A DNA stretch of 6,556 nucleotides from Candidatus Izemoplasma sp. (GTDB lineage Bacteria; Bacillota_I; Bacilli_A; Izemoplasmatales; Izemoplasmataceae), in contig JAOZSP010000093.1 of assembly GCA_029939615.1 (NCBI GenBank), positions 1-6,556 of the forward strand, in the 5' to 3' direction. Shown here one piece after another: positions 1 to 6,039 of the stretch. The translations under genes were made by a program, and so were the position numbers. A model generated the notes under the pieces. That model had not been told where the DNA came from, searched no databases, and worked only from the letters and a program-made list of their open reading frames with translations. The stretch's first letter is position 1; the number at the start of each line of letters is the position of its first letter.

Positions 1-273
1 TTTATTTCTAACGCTTGATAAAGCAAGAGCCATTGAACTTTTACGGTTTCCTCTAATTGCTCGTATTGGGTCTTTTTCTCCCATATCAATAACTCCTTCA
101 CTTTGAACTAGAGTTATTCTTTCTTCATTAGTTAAATATTTTCTTATTTCTGGTATATCACCATATAAAGTTAACTCAATATCAGCAATATTCTTAATTG
201 CTAATATTGCTCCTTCTACTTGTTCTTTTGGGGCGTAATCTCCACCCATTGCGTCTACTGCTATTTTTATCAT
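1..273 (-). CDS. plsX: Phosphate acyltransferase PlsX, N-terminal part (cut by left edge)
   Basis: PlsX converts acyl-ACP and inorganic phosphate into acyl-phosphate, the donor that PlsY uses to acylate glycerol-3-phosphate at the membrane; this is the first step of phospholipid synthesis in most Gram-positive bacteria. I translated the reverse strand from the ATG at 273..271: 91 codons are visible with no stop, out of about 330 in the family. The start MIKIAVDAMGGD is the diagnostic PlsX N-terminus, and a segment near residues 70-80 reads KDPIRAIRGNRKSSM, which aligns with the family stretch DEPVRAVRRKKxSSM. A strong Shine-Dalgarno (AGAGGTGA) lies just upstream and supports this start. The gene follows recG after 35 bp with no terminator between them, so it is probably co-transcribed, possibly with help from an extended -10 element at 297-305. 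In B. subtilis fapR lies between recG and plsX; here it is absent and I see no FapR-type operator. The C-terminal two thirds lie outside the window. Confidence 0.95.
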   Translation of the reverse strand, partial: MIKIAVDAMGGDYAPKEQVEGAILAIKNIADIELTLYGDIPEIRKYLTNEERITLVQSEGVIDMGEKDPIRAIRGNRKSSMALALSSVRNK

Positions 274-296
274 TTTCGTCACCTCTATCGTTAAAT

Positions 297-305
297 ATTA
301 TATCA
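297..305 (-). promoter_or_regulatory. Candidate extended -10 promoter ahead of plsX
   Basis: On the minus strand the recG-plsX gap reads TATGATATAAT, a perfect TATAAT (297-302) preceded by TG at the extended -10 position (303-305). The sequence 17 bp upstream (ATACCA) does not resemble a -35 box. It could give plsX some transcription independent of recG. In such an AT-rich gap a chance match is possible, so this is a candidate only. Confidence 0.4.
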
Positions 306-308
306 TAA

Positions 309-2321
309 TTAATCAAAATTGGTATTTCTTAATACTGATTTTAAATATTTAAATATTAAATGATATTCTTGTTTGTAATAGTTATCTCTTTTAGTTAATA
401 TCTCCAATGCATCGTTTTTTGCAATTTCTAAAATATGAGCATCTTCTACAATGTTAGCTTTACTAAATTTCAAATCTCCACTTTGTCTAAATCCAAAAAA
501 ATCTCCTGGGCCTCTAATTTTTAAATCTTCTTCACTTAGTAAAAATCCATCATCTGTTTTTTCCATTATTTGTAATCTTTCTTTTACTTCATCATTATTA
601 GAATAAATTAGTAAGCAATAACTTTTTAAACTGCTTCTCCCGATTCTACCACGCAATTGATGAAGCTGACTTAAACCAAAGCGATCGCTGTCTAAAACAA
701 TCATAAGCGTTGCGTTTTTAACATCTACTCCAACTTCTATAACAGTAGTAGAAACTAAAATGTTTATTTCATTTTTTTGGAATAAGTTCATAACATGTTC
801 TTTGTCTTCTTGTTTGATTTTCGAATGAAGAATTCCAACATTATAATTCTTGAATCGTTTTTGCATATCGCTAAAAACTTTTTGAGCGTTTGATAAATCT
901 CGTTTTTCACTTTCCAATATCAAAGGTGTAACAATATATACTTGATGATTTAGTCGTAATTGTTCCTCAATCAACATATAGACTAAATTCATTTCATTAA
1001 TTGAAAATAATTTTGTATAAACTTTTTGTCTTGAGGATGGTTTTTCTTTAATTGTTGATATATCCATATCACCAAATAAACTAATAGCTAAGGTTCTTGG
1101 TATTGGTGTTGCACTCATGTATAATACATCGGGTCTAAATCCTTTTTCACGAAGTTTTTGTCGTTGGTTAACACCAAAACGATGTTGTTCATCTGTAATA
1201 ACATAGCCTAGATTGTTATATATGACATCGTTGCTAAATAAAGCATGTGTTCCTATTACTAGTGATTGGGGATTTTCCTTAATAATAGATAATCGTTGCT
1301 TTCTTTCTTCTTTTGATAATTTTCCTGTTAAATAAACAATTTTATAATCGAATTTCTCAAATAGTTTTGAAAAAGTTAGGAAGTGTTGTTTAGCTAAAAT
1401 TTCTGTTGGTGCCATTAAAGCAACTTGATGTCCTGCAGTTAATACAGCAATTACTGTTATTGCAGCTACTTCTGTTTTTCCACTTCCGGTATCGCCTTGT
1501 AATAATCTATTCATTACATATGATGATTTTATATCCTTAATAATTTCATTAGTTACTTTCTTTTGATCCTTCGTTAATTCAAATGGTAAATAAGTAATAA
1601 ATCTTTTTACTTCATTAATATCATATTTTTTAACAAGCGATTTTCTTGTTTTATTTTTCAATCTAATATACTGCATTTTAAATTCAAATTTAAATAATTC
1701 CTCATATTTTATTCTTCGAGTTATTTTAGCAAGATCTTTGGATGTGATTGGATTATGGACAATTTTTAACAAGTCCGAATGTTTTATTAGTTTATATTTA
1801 TCAATTAATGATTGTGGTAAATCATCTTCAATTAAATATCCGTATTCCACCATAGATAGTTTTACTAGTTTATTAAATTGAGAATCTCCTACATTTTCAA
1901 CATTATAGATTGGCTCAATTTCATTTTTGAAATTCCGTTTTAGTTTAAGTGTTGTTGCTGTAAAAGAGAATTTTGTTCTATCAATAGTCCCAGTTAAAAC
2001 TATTTCTTCACCAATATCTAGAATACTACGAAGGTATTCTCTATTGAAAATCGCAACATTAAAAGAACGGTCTTCAATGATTACTTTGAATGATAGTCTA
2101 GTAAACTTTTTCCTTATATAAGCTATTCTTGGTTGCGAAGACACTTTTCCTTCAATTGTTATTCTAACTCCGTCTGCGGCATCTTTAAGAGTTGTTAGAT
2201 GATATATCTCATATCTACTTGGGAATCTATTTATCAAATCAAAACAATCGTAGATTTGATTACGATTTAGTTTTTCTTTTAGTTTTGGACCAATTCCTTT
2301 AATGCTTTCTAATCGACTCAT
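309..2321 (-). CDS. recG: ATP-dependent DNA helicase RecG
   Basis: RecG is a cytoplasmic superfamily 2 translocase that remodels stalled replication forks and branch-migrates Holliday junctions. The 670-residue product has the normal family length. Order of parts: N-terminal helical and wedge (OB-fold) region at about 1-130; Walker A GDTGSGKT at 276-283; PTEILAKQH at 305-313; the DEQH form of the DEAH box at 377-380, typical of RecG; SATPIPRTLA at 403-412; STTVIEVGVDV at 524-534; QLRGRIGR (motif VI) at 555-562; and the RecG C-terminal signature RGPGDFFGFRQSG at 603-615. No key motif is missing. The start ATG follows GCGGTGA with a short spacer. The gene lies behind the fakA terminator and has its own promoter (2357-2365). 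plsX follows 35 bp downstream, an arrangement also seen in Bacillus apart from fapR. Confidence 0.98.
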   Translation of the reverse strand: MSRLESIKGIGPKLKEKLNRNQIYDCFDLINRFPSRYEIYHLTTLKDAADGVRITIEGKVSSQPRIAYIRKKFTRLSFKVIIEDRSFNVAIFNREYLRSILDIGEEIVLTGTIDRTKFSFTATTLKLKRNFKNEIEPIYNVENVGDSQFNKLVKLSMVEYGYLIEDDLPQSLIDKYKLIKHSDLLKIVHNPITSKDLAKITRRIKYEELFKFEFKMQYIRLKNKTRKSLVKKYDINEVKRFITYLPFELTKDQKKVTNEIIKDIKSSYVMNRLLQGDTGSGKTEVAAITVIAVLTAGHQVALMAPTEILAKQHFLTFSKLFEKFDYKIVYLTGKLSKEERKQRLSIIKENPQSLVIGTHALFSNDVIYNNLGYVITDEQHRFGVNQRQKLREKGFRPDVLYMSATPIPRTLAISLFGDMDISTIKEKPSSRQKVYTKLFSINEMNLVYMLIEEQLRLNHQVYIVTPLILESEKRDLSNAQKVFSDMQKRFKNYNVGILHSKIKQEDKEHVMNLFQKNEINILVSTTVIEVGVDVKNATLMIVLDSDRFGLSQLHQLRGRIGRSSLKSYCLLIYSNNDEVKERLQIMEKTDDGFLLSEEDLKIRGPGDFFGFRQSGDLKFSKANIVEDAHILEIAKNDALEILTKRDNYYKQEYHLIFKYLKSVLRNTNFD

Positions 2322-2356
2322 AATTTCACCGCTTTATTAATTGTTTCTTCTTTCTT

Positions 2357-2365
2357 ATTATAGCA
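2357..2365 (-). promoter_or_regulatory. Extended -10 promoter of recG
   Basis: The minus strand reads TATGCTATAAT here: a perfect -10 box TATAAT (2357-2362) with the TGn extended element (2363-2365). The hexamer 17 bp upstream (AACTTT, 2380-2385) is a poor -35, so the extended -10 would carry recognition. It lies between the fakA terminator and the recG ribosome binding site, where a new promoter is needed. Confidence 0.6.
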
Positions 2366-2389
2366 TATTTTTAAATTAAAAAGTTGCAT

Positions 2390-2417
2390 AAAAAAAAGGG
2401 TATAAAAATACCCTTTT
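2390..2417 (-). terminator. Intrinsic terminator of fakA, overlapping its stop codon
   Basis: On the minus strand, arms AAAAGGGTAT (2417-2408) and ATACCCTTTT (2403-2394) form a 10-bp stem around a four-base TTTT loop. A run of eight T covers 2397-2390, of which the first four are also the end of the stem. The first arm starts at 2417, inside the fakA stop codon TAA (2418-2416), so the last base pairs form only after the ribosome leaves. GC content of the stem is low (three G-C pairs), but the U tract is long. It separates fakA from recG. Confidence 0.8.
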
Positions 2418-4071
2418 ATTCAACTGCGACTATATATGAATAGATTTCTTGATTTCCTTTAATTGTTTCAATTTCAACTTCTGGATAATGTGTATCTACA
2501 CATAGCATAACTTTTTCTAGTTCTTCTGGTAAAACATCTTTTCCGTACATTACAGTTACTATTTCACTATCTTCACTAATTAGTTCTTTTACTAAAGCAC
2601 AAATAGTTACAGATCGTTCAACATTAGACGTTATTATTTCACCATTAGCAATACCAATAAATTCATCTTTTTTTATTGTTATTCCTTTATATTTTGTATC
2701 TCTAACTGCGTAAGTTACTTCTCCAGATTTAACATTAGCAATAAGTTCTTTCATCTCTGCAATGTTTTGTTCTAATTCTTGATTAGAATCAAACATTGTT
2801 AATGATGCGTATCCTTGAGCTATAGTTTTAGCAGGTAAAACTGTAATACTTCTATCTTCAATGTATTTAGCAGCAGTTTCTGCGCTTAATAATACATTTC
2901 CGTTGTTAGGAATAATTATTACGTGATCACAGTTTAAGTTCTCAACAGCATTAATAAAATCTTCTGTTGAAGGGTTCATTGTTTGTCCACCATTTATAAC
3001 ACAGTTAACACCCATTTCTTTAAAAGTATCACTTAATCCTTTACCATTTACAACTGTAATAATTCCGAATTTTGTTTTTACAGGGTGATAATGAGAATGA
3101 TCATGTCCACAATCCATTCCTTCTACTTCAGTATGAAGCAATGTTTCACTATGCTGAATACTCATATTTTCAATTTTCAATGTTGCAAAGTTCCCATATT
3201 GTTGGCCAAAGTTTAATACATCTCCAGGCGTTTTTGTATGAATATGTACTTTACAAATCTCTTCATCTGCTACAACTACTAAACTATCACCAAAACGTGA
3301 AATACGTTTAATGAATTTGTCTTTATTAAACTTATCTCCATCTTTTAATTGAACAATAAACTCGGTGCAATATCCTAAATCTCCAACTTCACCGTATCCT
3401 CCAATTTCTTGAGAAACACTTTTAACTGTATTAAATTTTGCATCTTCTAAAATTGTACCTTCTAAAGCTAAAATCATTCCATCAATAATAACATTGAATC
3501 CTGCTCCACCACTATCAATTACACCAGCATCTTTTAATACTTGTAATAAATCGGGTGTACGTTCTAATGACTCGTAAGCTTCCTCAATATAGATTTTTAG
3601 GATATCTAGTAATCCTGAATCCTTTTCTACTTTTTCTTTTGCTACATCTGCAGCTTCTCTTGCTACAGTTAAAATTGTTCCTTCAACAGGATTAATAACC
3701 GCACCATAAGCTTGTTTTACTCCTTGGATTAATCCATCAATAAACTCTTCAGATGAAACAGTTTCTTTTCCCTTAAATGTTTTTGCGAATCCGCTAAATA
3801 GTTGTGATAAGATTACACCACTATTTCCCCTAGCTCCCATTAATAATCCTCTTGATAATACTTTTGCAACTTTTTCAATACTTTCGTCTTCCAAACTTCC
3901 AATAGCTTTTACTCCACTCATCATTGTTGATTGCATATTACTCCCAGTGTCACCATCCGGTACAGGAAATACATTTAATTCGTTTATTCTTTGATGATCA
4001 TTTCTTAAAGCAATTGTTCCATTTGTGATTAAAAGAATCAATAAGTTACCATCAATTACATTTGGGTTCAT
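2416..4071 (-). CDS. fakA: Fatty acid kinase subunit FakA (DhaL/YloV family)
   Basis: FakA is the ATP-binding subunit of fatty acid kinase. With the fatty-acid carrier FakB it phosphorylates exogenous fatty acids to acyl-phosphate for phospholipid synthesis. The 551 residues match the usual length (about 550). The N-terminal DhaL-type kinase domain (about 1-200) carries PVPDGDTGSNM at 36-46, whose Asp residues bind Mg-ATP, then LLMGARGNSGVILSQ at 76-90 and DSGGAGF at 186-192. The middle domain (about 225-310) has GYCTEF (C235) and VHIHT (H276, H278); I recall a metal site of this kind in the S. aureus protein. The C-terminal domain (about 332-551) has INGGQTMNPST and IIPNNGNV, typical of YloV. 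A His-rich linker (C321-H329) joins the last two. The ATG follows GGAGG with seven bases between. In Bacillus an Asp23-family gene (yloU) precedes it; none is present here. No FakB gene is in the window. Confidence 0.95.
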   Translation of the reverse strand: MNPNVIDGNLLILLITNGTIALRNDHQRINELNVFPVPDGDTGSNMQSTMMSGVKAIGSLEDESIEKVAKVLSRGLLMGARGNSGVILSQLFSGFAKTFKGKETVSSEEFIDGLIQGVKQAYGAVINPVEGTILTVAREAADVAKEKVEKDSGLLDILKIYIEEAYESLERTPDLLQVLKDAGVIDSGGAGFNVIIDGMILALEGTILEDAKFNTVKSVSQEIGGYGEVGDLGYCTEFIVQLKDGDKFNKDKFIKRISRFGDSLVVVADEEICKVHIHTKTPGDVLNFGQQYGNFATLKIENMSIQHSETLLHTEVEGMDCGHDHSHYHPVKTKFGIITVVNGKGLSDTFKEMGVNCVINGGQTMNPSTEDFINAVENLNCDHVIIIPNNGNVLLSAETAAKYIEDRSITVLPAKTIAQGYASLTMFDSNQELEQNIAEMKELIANVKSGEVTYAVRDTKYKGITIKKDEFIGIANGEIITSNVERSVTICALVKELISEDSEIVTVMYGKDVLPEELEKVMLCVDTHYPEVEIETIKGNQEIYSYIVAVE

Positions 4072-4127
4072 AAATTTTCCTCCAATATATTTTTACATTA
4101 TTCTTTTATTTTCTAATAACTTTTCAT

Positions 4128-4156
4128 ATTTTATCATAATTAAATTATAATTGCAA
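4128..4156 (-). promoter_or_regulatory. Main promoter of fakA (P1)
   Basis: On the minus strand, -35 TTGCAA (4156-4151) is separated by 17 bp from -10 TAAAAT (4133-4128), which also has the extended element TGA (4136-4134). Spacing is ideal. Transcription would start near 4121, leaving a leader of about 50 nt with a GGAGG ribosome binding site (4083-4079). Confidence 0.75.
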
Positions 4157-4205
4157 CTTTTACGACATTCCTTAATTAAAGCCGAAAACATATGAAAACG
4201 TATTC

Positions 4206-4226
4206 ATACTTTGAATATCAAAGTAT
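4206..4226. repeat. Inverted repeat, operator-like dyad upstream of fakA
   Basis: Arms ATACTTTG (4206-4213) and CAAAGTAT (4219-4226) are perfect reverse complements of 8 bp around the 5-base centre AATAT. A second dyad shares the bases: TATTCA (4201-4206) with TGAATA (4212-4217). The two cannot form together as RNA hairpins. The first dyad covers most of the -10 of a possible second minus-strand promoter (4222-4251). That placement would suit a repressor site, but the function is inference only. Confidence 0.5.
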
Positions 4227-4251
4227 AGTGCTGTTTACTATGCTTTATCAA
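4222..4251 (-). promoter_or_regulatory. Possible second, upstream promoter of fakA (P2)
   Basis: On the minus strand TTGATA (4251-4246) stands 18 bp from TATACT (4227-4222). Each hexamer matches consensus at five of six positions. If used, it would produce a leader of about 145 nt running through P1 into fakA. Support is weaker than for P1 because there is no extended -10 and the sequence is AT-rich. Confidence 0.35.
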
Positions 4252-4269
4252 CTTGCATCCCAATAAAAT

Positions 4270-4323
4270 GAGTGCATTATTATTTTTTTTCTAATTTTTT
4301 CAAAAGGGATAAATCATGCACTC
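4270..4323. repeat. Long-range inverted repeat with T-rich spacer
   Basis: GAGTGCAT (4270-4277) and ATGCACTC (4316-4323) are perfect 8-bp reverse complements separated by 38 bp. On the plus strand the spacer contains a run of eight T (4283-4290) and one of six T (4295-4300). No gene lies here. It could be a stem-loop of an untranslated RNA, a pair of protein-binding half sites, or chance. Confidence 0.4.
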
Positions 4324-4430
4324 TGTAATCTTTTCAAGTCTACCATTCTTTCTATAATATATATATTATTAAAAATCTCTAATAAAATAAGTATTTAGAA
4401 GTACTTTCAAAAAATATATGGATTTATTAC

Positions 4431-4458
4431 TTGCATTTTATTTATAATATGATAAAAT
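4431..4458 (+). promoter_or_regulatory. Promoter of rpmB
   Basis: -35 TTGCAT (4431-4436), a 16-bp spacer, and -10 TAAAAT (4453-4458) with the extended element TGA (4450-4452). The start would be near 4465, giving a leader of about 34 nt. The core TATGATAAAAT is identical to that of fakA P1 on the other strand. A TATAAT at 4443-4448 also lies here but has no -35 at proper spacing. Confidence 0.7.
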
Positions 4459-4485
4459 TAATAATGCTTGAAATCCGTAATGATT

Positions 4486-4490
4486 GGAGG
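4486..4490 (+). promoter_or_regulatory. Ribosome binding site that fixes the rpmB start
   Basis: GGAGG is followed by eight bases and then the ATG at 4499. In-frame upstream starts are TTG at 4484, which overlaps this site, and ATG at 4493, only two bases after it. Neither can use the site, so 4499 is the start. It also yields the conserved L28 N-terminus MARxC. Confidence 0.9.
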
Positions 4491-4498
4491 TAATGAAT

Positions 4499-4690
4499 AT
4501 GGCAAGAGAATGTTACGCAACTAAGAAAAAAGGTATGAGTGGTAATAACCGTTCACACGGAATGAATGCAACAAAGAGAAGATGGAAGGCTAACCTTCAA
4601 AAAGTAAGAGTTATCGACGAAGACGGAACTGTTACAAAAAGACTTGTTTCAACAAGAGCTTTACGTAGCGGATTAGTAAAACGCGCATAA
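4499..4690 (+). CDS. rpmB: 50S ribosomal protein L28 (bL28)
   Basis: bL28 is a small basic protein of the large ribosomal subunit. The product is 63 residues, matching the family (62 in B. subtilis). Family landmarks are MAREC at 1-5, GNNRSHGMNATKR at 15-27, W29, ANLQKVR at 31-37, and the C-terminal STRALRSGLVKR at 51-62. Only one Cys (C5) is present, so this is the form without the zinc-binding Cys cluster. One oddity is K9 where Bacillus L28 has Gly (ITGKK becomes ATKKK). It is the only plus-strand gene, as in Bacillus where rpmB opposes its neighbours. It is monocistronic, with its own promoter at 4431-4458 and a terminator 12 bp after the stop. It converges on thiN. Confidence 0.97.
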   Translation: MARECYATKKKGMSGNNRSHGMNATKRRWKANLQKVRVIDEDGTVTKRLVSTRALRSGLVKRA

Positions 4691-4702
4691 ACAGCTTATA
4701 AT

Positions 4703-4725
4703 AGCCGAGTTTGTCGGCTTTTTTT
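4703..4725 (+). terminator. Intrinsic terminator of rpmB
   Basis: Stem AGCCGA (4703-4708) with TCGGCT (4714-4719) around the 5-base loop GTTTG, followed by T through 4725. It starts 12 bp after the rpmB stop codon. Four G-C pairs and a clean T run make this a standard rho-independent terminator. Confidence 0.9.
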
Positions 4726-4759
4726 ATGAAATGCTTCAAAAAATCTCTTTACAAAAGTG

Positions 4760-4786
4760 AAAAAGCACTCAGTTGAGTGCTTTTTT
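4760..4786. terminator. Bidirectional terminator between rpmB and thiN
   Basis: AGCACTCA (4764-4771) and TGAGTGCT (4774-4781) form a hairpin, realistically 7 bp with an AGTT loop. T6 (4781-4786) follows on the plus strand, and A5 (4760-4764) lies on the other side, giving T5 on the minus strand. It lies 13 bp beyond the thiN stop and ends the rsgA-rpe-thiN transcript; for rpmB it is a backup. Confidence 0.85.
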
Positions 4787-4794
4787 CATTATAT

Positions 4795-5400
4795 TCATTC
4801 GTTTTGATGAATTACTAGTAATAATCCTTCTTTAAATTCAACTTCTCCTTCATTACGATTAGAAATGCATAAAGGGTTTGAAGTATTTAAATATAAGTTA
4901 TCGACTTCGTATTCAAATTGTCTCAATGATAAATTAACGACATCTTCTAAAGCAAAAAACGATATATATTCCATGTCATTTGTAATATTGTATTTACCTG
5001 GTTTTAATATATATGCAATTTCATTTTCTGTTTTGATAGTAATGTTTCCAAGCTTTAAGAGTTTTATATTGGCCAATGTATGATCTAACCTACCTCCAAT
5101 TCCACCATAAATAACAATTTCATCATATCCATTTCCCATAGCTTCTTGAACTGCAAGATATGTATCAGTATAATCTTTAGTTTCTGGAAAAATTTTTACA
5201 CTATCACAGTACTTTCTAATTAACCCTAGTTCTTCTTCAGTTACACTATCAAAATCACCAAGTGCTAAATCAAAAGAGATATTGTTAGAAGCCAAAAGTA
5301 GAGCACCTTGATCAGCACCTATAACTAAATCTTTTTGATCTCTTTTAAAAATTTTTAATAAATCATAGTTTTTAGGACCAGTAACAATTCTACACTTCAT
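4795..5400 (-). CDS. thiN: Thiamine pyrophosphokinase
   Basis: ThiN transfers pyrophosphate from ATP to thiamine, giving the cofactor thiamine pyrophosphate directly in the cytoplasm. The product has 201 residues, slightly short for the family (about 210). Motifs in order: GADQGA at 28-33, LGDFDS at 47-52, KDYTDTYLA at 75-83, GGIGGRLDH at 99-107 (active-site region), and in the C-terminal beta domain ISNR at 179-182 followed by EFKEGLLLVI at 188-197. No key motif is missing. The ATG overlaps the rpe stop as ATGA, and the bases before it contain no purine-rich Shine-Dalgarno, so translation is probably coupled to rpe. A terminator follows the stop. Next to rpe the link is plausible, since transketolase in the pentose phosphate pathway needs this cofactor, but the order is mainly a conserved Bacilli trait. 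Confidence 0.95.
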   Translation of the reverse strand: MKCRIVTGPKNYDLLKIFKRDQKDLVIGADQGALLLASNNISFDLALGDFDSVTEEELGLIRKYCDSVKIFPETKDYTDTYLAVQEAMGNGYDEIVIYGGIGGRLDHTLANIKLLKLGNITIKTENEIAYILKPGKYNITNDMEYISFFALEDVVNLSLRQFEYEVDNLYLNTSNPLCISNRNEGEVEFKEGLLLVIHQNE

Positions 5401-6029
5401 CGGAGACTATCAATTTTTTTCTGGGGATTATCACTATTAAATATATAAGACCCAGCAACTAGTACATCAGCTCCAGCATCTAAACATAATTTACCTGTAA
5501 CTTCATTTATACCACCGTCAACTACGATTAATAAATTCTTATTTAACGTATTCCTCAAAGTATTAAGCTCTTCTATTTTTGCTATTGCATTATTCATAAA
5601 CTTTTGCCCACCAAACCCTGGTTCCACACTCATAACTAAAACCTGGTCAATACAACAAATAAGATGTTTTATAACTTTGACATCAGTATCAGGTTTAATT
5701 GAAATTCCGACTTTCACTTGTAAATCCTTTAATAAGTTTATTACCGCAAAAGGATTTTCAACAGCTTCAATATGAAATGTAATTCTGTCACTACCGGCTT
5801 TAATAAATTCTTCTGCATATTTTAAAGGATCACTAATCATCAAGTGTGTATCAAGAATTTGCTCAGTATAATTTCTAATCCCCTTAACAACAACAGGACC
5901 AATAGAGATATTCGGTACAAAATGGCCATCCATTACATCAACGTGTAACCATTTAGTAGTTGATACTTTTTTTATTGATTCTTGCAAATTCCCAAAATTT
6001 GCTGATAAGATCGATGGTGCAACTATCAT
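5397..6029 (-). CDS. rpe: Ribulose-phosphate 3-epimerase
   Basis: Rpe interconverts D-ribulose 5-phosphate and D-xylulose 5-phosphate in the pentose phosphate pathway. It is a cytoplasmic metal-dependent TIM barrel. The product has 210 residues; the family usually has 215-225. Visible motifs: APSILSANF at 4-12; HVDVMDGHFVPN at 29-40 with metal ligands H29 and D31; DTHLM at 60-64 with H62; and VVDGGI at 169-174 with D171, the partner acid-base residue. The phosphate-side loop reads MSVEPGFGGQ (133-142), where many Rpe have MTVNPGFGGQ. The related allulose-6-phosphate epimerase is a less likely alternative, given the clear Rpe gene order. The ribosome binding site AGAGGTGA overlaps the rsgA stop codon, leaving a 10-nt gap, and the TGA stop overlaps the thiN start. 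Confidence 0.95.
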   Translation of the reverse strand: MIVAPSILSANFGNLQESIKKVSTTKWLHVDVMDGHFVPNISIGPVVVKGIRNYTEQILDTHLMISDPLKYAEEFIKAGSDRITFHIEAVENPFAVINLLKDLQVKVGISIKPDTDVKVIKHLICCIDQVLVMSVEPGFGGQKFMNNAIAKIEELNTLRNTLNKNLLIVVDGGINEVTGKLCLDAGADVLVAGSYIFNSDNPQKKIDSLR

Positions 6030-6039
6030 AAAATCACCT

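Larger units (their letters stand above)
4160..4430. other. Noncoding divergent intergenic region
   Basis: This is the central part of the 427-bp gap between the divergent genes fakA and rpmB. I translated parts of it by eye and found only very short open frames broken by stops. I saw no sign of an Asp23-family (yloU) gene, a tRNA or a recognisable riboswitch. It holds the dyads listed separately and an AT-only palindrome at 4354-4369. Its length exceeds what two promoters need. Confidence 0.6.

Noticed and set aside
1927..2121. 64-codon plus-strand reading frame inside recG
   Set aside because: Antisense shadow of the RecG wedge domain; no ribosome binding site or family resemblance.
3072..3311. 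79-codon plus-strand reading frame inside fakA
   Set aside because: It is antisense to a well-conserved coding region, has no recognisable motif and reads as a shadow of fakA codons.
4093..4191. 32-codon minus-strand reading frame upstream of fakA
   Set aside because: It covers the fakA P1 promoter, has no Shine-Dalgarno and resembles no known peptide.
4160..4345. Possible decayed transposase or other coding remnant on the minus strand
   Set aside because: Short readable stretches exist but are broken by many stops in every frame I read, and none gives a recognisable family motif; no terminal repeats flank it.
4354..4369. 16-bp perfect palindrome made only of A and T
   Set aside because: Low-complexity AT sequence; expected by chance at this base composition.
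4443..4448. Perfect TATAAT ahead of rpmB as the -10 box
   Set aside because: Only 6 bp from TTGCAT and no other -35 at proper spacing; the TAAAAT at 4453-4458 fits better, with 16-bp spacing and TG.
4484..4498. Upstream in-frame starts for rpmB (TTG at 4484, ATG at 4493)
   Set aside because: Both overlap or crowd the GGAGG site and would add residues before the conserved MARxC start of L28.
4865..5083. 72-codon plus-strand reading frame inside thiN
   Set aside because: Antisense shadow of the thiN C-terminal domain. It also lies just beyond two terminators, with no promoter seen.
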